This document shows positions 14,417-18,251 of a stretch of 18,251 bases of DNA, piece by piece. Numbering within the stretch: position 1 is the stretch's first letter; the number at the start of each line of letters is the position of its first letter. Location: NCBI GenBank assembly GCA_964576765.1, contig CAZNWH010000043.1, forward strand, positions 1 through 18,251. Reading direction: 5' to 3'. The translations under genes were made by a program, and so were the position numbers. Source of the stretch: Hellea sp964576765 (lineage in GTDB: Bacteria; Pseudomonadota; Alphaproteobacteria; Caulobacterales; Maricaulaceae). The notes beneath the pieces are model-generated. The model saw only the letters and a list, made by a program, of their open reading frames with translations. It did no database searches and had not been told where the DNA came from.

Positions 14417-14992
14417 TTAGCCAGAATTCCCAGTGATACCAACTTTATTTGCGTAAGATAATGGCACCTCCTCCAGATCCGTATTCACGATCGCATTCCA
14501 GCGATTGAGAAAGCCAAACATGGATATCACAGAAACAATTTCTACAATTTGAGCATCTGAATAATACTTTCTCATATCCGCAAATTGCTCATCAGTAACT
14601 TCACTCGGCGTCATGGCTCCAGCTTGAGCTACGCGTAGAGCCGTGCGTTCACCCTCAGTAAACAAATCTGATGTTTCATACTCCCAAGCCGCTAGAATGC
14701 GGGCATCGTCTTCGCCCTGTTCATGCGCCCCGTGCGCCGTGTGGATTTGGCAATATTTACACCCTGCCGAAGTTGACGCAATATGCCCTATCAAGCGCTT
14801 CAATCCTTGCGAGATTTCACCCGGCGCATAGACAGCTCCGCACATGGCAGCTACACCTTTTAATATCCCAGGATTTCTCGCCATGTCGTAAACATCATTG
14901 GGTGTGAACCCCATCATATTATGTGCAAACTCGAAAAGTGGTTTTGCTTCATCTGGAATGTCTGTATCAGTCAATCGTGGTAGGCGGGACAT
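14417..14992 (-). CDS. AhpD/carboxymuconolactone decarboxylase-like protein
   Basis: This 191-residue all-helical protein carries the redox motif CKYCQIHTAHGAHEQGE (C78, C81, H84 and H87), as in the AhpD branch of the carboxymuconolactone decarboxylase superfamily. A two-cysteine CxxC with a nearby His supports thiol peroxidase or disulfide chemistry; true gamma-carboxymuconolactone decarboxylases lack that pair. The first His falls three rather than four residues after the second Cys, a variant I have seen in CMD-like proteins with CxYCQxHT. Its start overlaps the upstream CaiB stop as TAATG and 39 bp separate it from the VOC gene. The role could be antioxidant support for the operon's chemistry, or a decarboxylase or hydrolase step; the sequence does not decide. 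Confidence 0.88.
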   Translation of the reverse strand: MSRLPRLTDTDIPDEAKPLFEFAHNMMGFTPNDVYDMARNPGILKGVAAMCGAVYAPGEISQGLKRLIGHIASTSAGCKYCQIHTAHGAHEQGEDDARILAAWEYETSDLFTEGERTALRVAQAGAMTPSEVTDEQFADMRKYYSDAQIVEIVSVISMFGFLNRWNAIVNTDLEEVPLSYANKVGITGNSG

Positions 14993-16092
14993 TAGAATCC
15001 TCTTTTTAATTTATCTGTATGTTGCCCGAATTCAGGTAAGTTAAATGATATCTGAGCAGGTTCATTCGAAAATCGAATTGGGTTTTTGATATGAGTTTTC
15101 CCGTCTGACTTAATCACAGGCGCCCCCTCTTCTGTTAGAGCCGTATGAAGTGGACGAATGACCGACCAGCAACAGTCAATGTTTTGAAAAATATCTTCCC
15201 AGTTTTTTTGAGATTTTGTTTTAAAAGTTTGGGTCAAAAATTCTTTGACCTCCTCTTGTTGACCTACGGGTTTCTTCATCTTTTCAATGAGGTCAACTCG
15301 GTCAAAATAATTCAAAACATTAGTCACAAATTTCAGCTCGCTACCGCCTAGAACAATATGCCCTCCATCTTGGGTCTCGTAGATATTGACAAAAGCATTG
15401 CCCCCAAAGCTGCGCATTTTATTCCGTTTGGGCTGGCGGTCATGTGCAAAAATAGTACCTGTTACATTAGGCACCCAAGAGAGCAAACTATCATACATCG
15501 AGATATCGAGATAATCGCCTTCGCCTGTTTTTTCACGCCGGTAGAGCGCCATCAAAATACCCGAAAATGCGTGAAGCGAAGCCGTTATATCAGCGCTTGG
15601 CATCGGTGTTAACGCAGGTGCTCCATCCATAGACCGCGTTAAGTCGGCAGTCCCAGTCATAGCTTGAACGACCAGATCATGGGCGGGTTTATCTTTATAT
15701 TGTCCGTCTTGTCCAAAGGCCGAAATCGAGCAATAAATAATACCAGGATTGATGGCTTTAATTGACGCATAATCTACGCCTAATCGGCTGACAACGCCGG
15801 GACGAAAGGCTTCGACAAAAACATCGGCCTCCGTCGCAAGCTCTAAAAATTCGGCATGTTGTTCGTCGTCTTTGAGATTGACTTTATAGCTCTTTTTTCC
15901 GCGCGCAATGTTGGTGAACCAGACTGAAGTTCCATCCACATATTTTTCGCCCATAGCACGGGTGGGTTCACCCAAGCCATTATCCGGCTCCACCATGACA
16001 ACATCTGCGCCGTGATCCGCCATCATCATAGTCATATGCGGGCCTGGTAAAAAGGCCGAAAGGTCTAGAACTTTGACGCCATCTAATTTCAT
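14992..16092 (-). CDS. CaiB/BaiF (family III) CoA-transferase, second copy
   Basis: Family III CoA-transferases move CoA from one acyl-CoA to a free acid through an aspartyl-CoA anhydride. The nucleophile is placed at D139 in KPAHDLVVQAMTG. The N-terminal VLDLSAFLPGPHMTMMMADH, then GADVVMVE, and the EAFRPGVVSRLGVDY motif are all standard. It is 366 residues, slightly short for the family (about 380-410). It follows the other CaiB gene by 9 bp and clearly differs from it, for example by having the full EAFRPG motif where the other reads NNLRG. The pair may form a mixed enzyme, as in succinyl-CoA:benzylsuccinate CoA-transferase, or act on different acids. Confidence 0.93.
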   Translation of the reverse strand: MKLDGVKVLDLSAFLPGPHMTMMMADHGADVVMVEPDNGLGEPTRAMGEKYVDGTSVWFTNIARGKKSYKVNLKDDEQHAEFLELATEADVFVEAFRPGVVSRLGVDYASIKAINPGIIYCSISAFGQDGQYKDKPAHDLVVQAMTGTADLTRSMDGAPALTPMPSADITASLHAFSGILMALYRREKTGEGDYLDISMYDSLLSWVPNVTGTIFAHDRQPKRNKMRSFGGNAFVNIYETQDGGHIVLGGSELKFVTNVLNYFDRVDLIEKMKKPVGQQEEVKEFLTQTFKTKSQKNWEDIFQNIDCCWSVIRPLHTALTEEGAPVIKSDGKTHIKNPIRFSNEPAQISFNLPEFGQHTDKLKRGF

Positions 16093-16101
16093 AACGTGAC
16101 G

Positions 16102-17250
16102 CTAACCTAGAAGCTCTTGTGTGTCAGCCCCAAGCTCCGGTGAAATACCTCCCTTCAGGCGCTTGCCGTTATATTTATAGGGCGAAGACATGAGACGAAT
16201 TTTCCCGTTTTCACAACCCTCATGGTTGTCTTCATAAATCATCTCGACTTCGGCGACATAAGGGTTCTCCATGGCTTGCGCGATATCATAGACGGGAGCA
16301 GCAGGAACATAGCCTGCAAATTTTTCCATCCAATGCGCGACTGTATTGGTTTTCATCACGCCCTCCATTACCTCTTGAACGACAATACGGTTTTCACGTC
16401 TATTTTCCATCGTTACAAATCGTGGATCTTCTACCCATTCTGGATGACCAAGACGTTCTGCAACTCGTTCCCAAAATTTTTGAATTTGGCAACAAAACAT
16501 GATCCAGCCATCACCAGCTTGCATGAGTTGACTGGGAACCATTGCCGGATGTGCCCCGCGCGGTTGGCGCGTGACGATATCGCTGGCATTGAGGTACCAA
16601 GTCGCAGGATAAGAAAGTTGATGCAGAGCGGTATCAAAAAGCGAAACATCAATATCGCTGCCTTCACCTGTACGGTGCGCGCCAAACACAGCGGCAACTA
16701 ATCCCGTGGCAAACAGAGAGCCTGTCATGAAATCCACCATAGATAGACCGAAACGCACAGGTGGCCCCTCAGGCTCCCCTGTTACGCTGCAAAACCCGGC
16801 TTCGGCTTGCATCAGATAATCATAGCCTGGCCAAGCTTCACGACTATTCCCCCGCCCATAGGCCGAAAGGTGTGCACAAACGATTTTCGGATTAATGGAT
16901 TTGAGTGACGGATAATCAATATTGAGTTTGGCTGGCAAGTCACCGCGCAAATTATTCGAAACAGCATCGGCCGTTTTAACTAACTCTTCAAAAGCCTTGC
17001 GCCCTTCCTTGGATTTTAAATCTAATGAAATTGATTTTTTATTACGGTTAAAGGTCTGGAAAAACTGACTGTCTTGATCACCAATAAGGTGCGGAGAGAC
17101 AAAACGCGAAACATCCCCCCCCGTTAGCGGATTTTCGATCTTGATAACTTCTGCGCCCAAATCCGCTAGAAGCTGAGTTCCATAAGGCCCCGCGCCATAT
17201 TGCTCTACCGCGATGATGCGTATGCCTTTGAGGGGCAGGTTTTGAGACAT
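16102..17250 (-). CDS. CaiB/BaiF (family III) CoA-transferase, first copy
   Basis: This 382-residue family III CoA-transferase has the N-terminal VEQYGAGPYGTQLLADLGAE, then VIKIE, the NRNKKSISLDLKS strand, and the catalytic aspartate at D144 in WPGYDYLMQAEAG. The RTGEGSDIDVSLFDTA segment and the C-terminal GGISPELGADTQELL end are standard. The usual ENFRPG motif is replaced by NNLRG, a departure near the CoA site. AGGA within the preceding stop region stands seven bases before ATG 17250, so translation is coupled to the acyl-CoA dehydrogenase 9 bp upstream. Donor and acceptor acids cannot be read from sequence; succinyl-CoA is the commonest donor in catabolic relatives. Confidence 0.94.
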   Translation of the reverse strand: MSQNLPLKGIRIIAVEQYGAGPYGTQLLADLGAEVIKIENPLTGGDVSRFVSPHLIGDQDSQFFQTFNRNKKSISLDLKSKEGRKAFEELVKTADAVSNNLRGDLPAKLNIDYPSLKSINPKIVCAHLSAYGRGNSREAWPGYDYLMQAEAGFCSVTGEPEGPPVRFGLSMVDFMTGSLFATGLVAAVFGAHRTGEGSDIDVSLFDTALHQLSYPATWYLNASDIVTRQPRGAHPAMVPSQLMQAGDGWIMFCCQIQKFWERVAERLGHPEWVEDPRFVTMENRRENRIVVQEVMEGVMKTNTVAHWMEKFAGYVPAAPVYDIAQAMENPYVAEVEMIYEDNHEGCENGKIRLMSSPYKYNGKRLKGGISPELGADTQELLG

Positions 17251-17259
17251 GACTTCGTC

Positions 17260-18251
17260 CTAAATTTTATTTCTGGCGATCTGTTGTTTCGCTATGATTA
17301 TCCGCTGCATTTCATTTGTCCCCTCGCCAATACACATGAGCGGGGCTTCACGGAAGAGGCGCTCGACGGGGTATTCTTTGGAATAGGAATAGCCGCCGTG
17401 GATACGCATCGCTTCAAGGCTATTCTCGACTGCAGCTTCGGAGGCAAAATATTTGGCCATACCCGCTTCCATGTCGCAGCGTTCGCCTGTGTCATAGGCG
17501 CGTGCCGCGTCCAGCGTCATAAGTTCCGCAGCTTTGGCGCGGGTTGCCATTTCGCCGAGTTTTAACTGGATGGCCTGATGCTCGCATATTGGTTTACCAA
17601 ATGTCTTACGCTCTTGAGCGTAACGCGTCGCCTCTTCGAGCGCCCGCCGCGCAATCCCGACTGAGCGCGCCGCAATATTAATGCGGCCAAGCTCAAGACC
17701 ACCCACAGCCATGTAAAATCCTTTGCCTTCTTCGCCGCCGATCAAGTGACGCTTGGCATCAAGGCGATAGTCGTCAAAGAAAAGTTCACCACTATCTATC
17801 CCTTTATAGGCCAGTTTTTGCATTTTATTGCCAGTCGTATACCCCGCATATTTTTCGCCTGTGTCAGGATCAACTTTGGGCGTGATAAACATGGACATGC
17901 CGCGATAACGCGGGTCGCTATCGGGGTCGGTTTTTACCATTAAGGCAACCGCCCCGCCCTGAATGCCATTGGAAATCCACGTTTTAGACCCATTGATAAC
18001 ATAGTGATCTCCGTCTTTCTTGGCGACGGTTTTAATGGCTTGCAAATCAGTCCCTGCATTAGGCTCCGTAAGACCAAGTGCCCCGCGAATCTCACCTGAG
18101 CAAAACTTTGGAAGCCAATAATCTTTTTGAAAATCCGTACCGTATTTCTCAACAACTGTCGCCATCATCAAATGGGAATTAAATATCCCAGTCAAGCTCA
18201 TCCATTCTTCGGAAATACGTGTGACGATTTTGGCGTAGGTTGTCGCCGATA
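17260..18251 (-). CDS. Acyl-CoA dehydrogenase, C-terminal part (start beyond window)
   Basis: The frame is open to the right edge: codons upstream of the methionine at 18201 read YAKIVTRISEEWMSLTGIF, so the true start lies outside and about 330 residues are visible. Flavin-dependent acyl-CoA dehydrogenases make a 2,3-double bond in an acyl-CoA. Seen are GLTEPNAGTDL and TWISNG (flavin and substrate contacts), GRINIAARSVGIARRALEEA, a C-terminal IHGGYSYSKEYPVERLFREA, and IGEGTNEMQR, where the glutamate of GEGT is the usual catalytic base. About 50-60 N-terminal residues are probably missing. It is the first visible gene of the catabolic operon, ahead of two CoA-transferases, so it probably oxidises the CoA ester they make. 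Confidence 0.94.
   Translation of the reverse strand, partial: SATTYAKIVTRISEEWMSLTGIFNSHLMMATVVEKYGTDFQKDYWLPKFCSGEIRGALGLTEPNAGTDLQAIKTVAKKDGDHYVINGSKTWISNGIQGGAVALMVKTDPDSDPRYRGMSMFITPKVDPDTGEKYAGYTTGNKMQKLAYKGIDSGELFFDDYRLDAKRHLIGGEEGKGFYMAVGGLELGRINIAARSVGIARRALEEATRYAQERKTFGKPICEHQAIQLKLGEMATRAKAAELMTLDAARAYDTGERCDMEAGMAKYFASEAAVENSLEAMRIHGGYSYSKEYPVERLFREAPLMCIGEGTNEMQRIIIAKQQIARNKI

Noticed and set aside
16222..16701. 159-codon plus-strand frame over the first CaiB gene
   Set aside because: Antisense shadow of a CaiB gene with intact family motifs; composition is unlike the neighbouring proteins.
1..18251. CRISPR arrays, tRNA or rRNA genes, insertion sequences
   Set aside because: Reading both strands, I saw no regularly spaced repeats, no tRNA-like cloverleaf with TTCGANTC-type arms, and no transposase or terminal inverted repeats.

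Overview
This 18.25-kb window is compact bacterial chromosomal DNA with moderate G+C (below 50 % by eye). The gene content points to a proteobacterium, most likely an alphaproteobacterium: a Crp/FNR-type regulator with an FNR-like recognition helix, an xdhC-mocA pair beside molybdopterin genes, CaiB-family and MmgE/PrpD enzymes, a Tat-type signal relic and a TonB-box-like exported protein. The taxonomic call is an inference; there is no rRNA or other phylogenetic marker in the window.

Left part (1-3292). A minus-strand gene of unknown function runs off the left edge (1-131), preceded by a 9-bp inverted repeat over a weak promoter. A 12-helix MFS transporter follows on the same strand (381-1634). 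Divergent from it is the wreck of a Tat-exported flavin amine oxidase (1708-1981): signal peptide, FAD-binding loop and C-terminal helix survive in three different frames with the middle deleted. Next come a Crp/FNR regulator without the FNR iron-sulfur cysteines (2003-2722) and a DUF3598/lipocalin-like protein (2798-3292). A perfect FNR-type palindrome, TTGAGAATTCTCAA, lies between these two genes.

Middle part (3417-7757): molybdenum cofactor block. A tightly overlapping minus-strand operon reads xdhC - mocA - moaD - moaE - moaB - moaC, and moeA is divergent from it across 41 bp. It covers MPT synthase, the MoaC step, adenylylation and Mo insertion, and conversion to the cytosine dinucleotide form with insertion into a xanthine dehydrogenase-type enzyme. 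moaA and the target hydroxylase are not in the window. A small secreted protein with a TonB-box-like N-terminus (7814-8182) follows moeA.

Right part (8179-18251): a minus-strand gene train of nine genes, entering from beyond the right edge. In order of transcription these are acyl-CoA dehydrogenase (partial), two different CaiB/BaiF CoA-transferases, an AhpD/carboxymuconolactone decarboxylase-like protein, an exported two-module VOC protein, two different MmgE/PrpD proteins, a phenylacetate-CoA ligase-like adenylating enzyme and an amidase. Most junctions are stop/start overlaps, so it is probably one operon. The set looks like a degradation pathway for a carboxylic acid, perhaps a dicarboxylate or amide-bearing substrate, passing through CoA thioesters. 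I do not recognise the combination as a described pathway; it is the best candidate here for an undescribed system.
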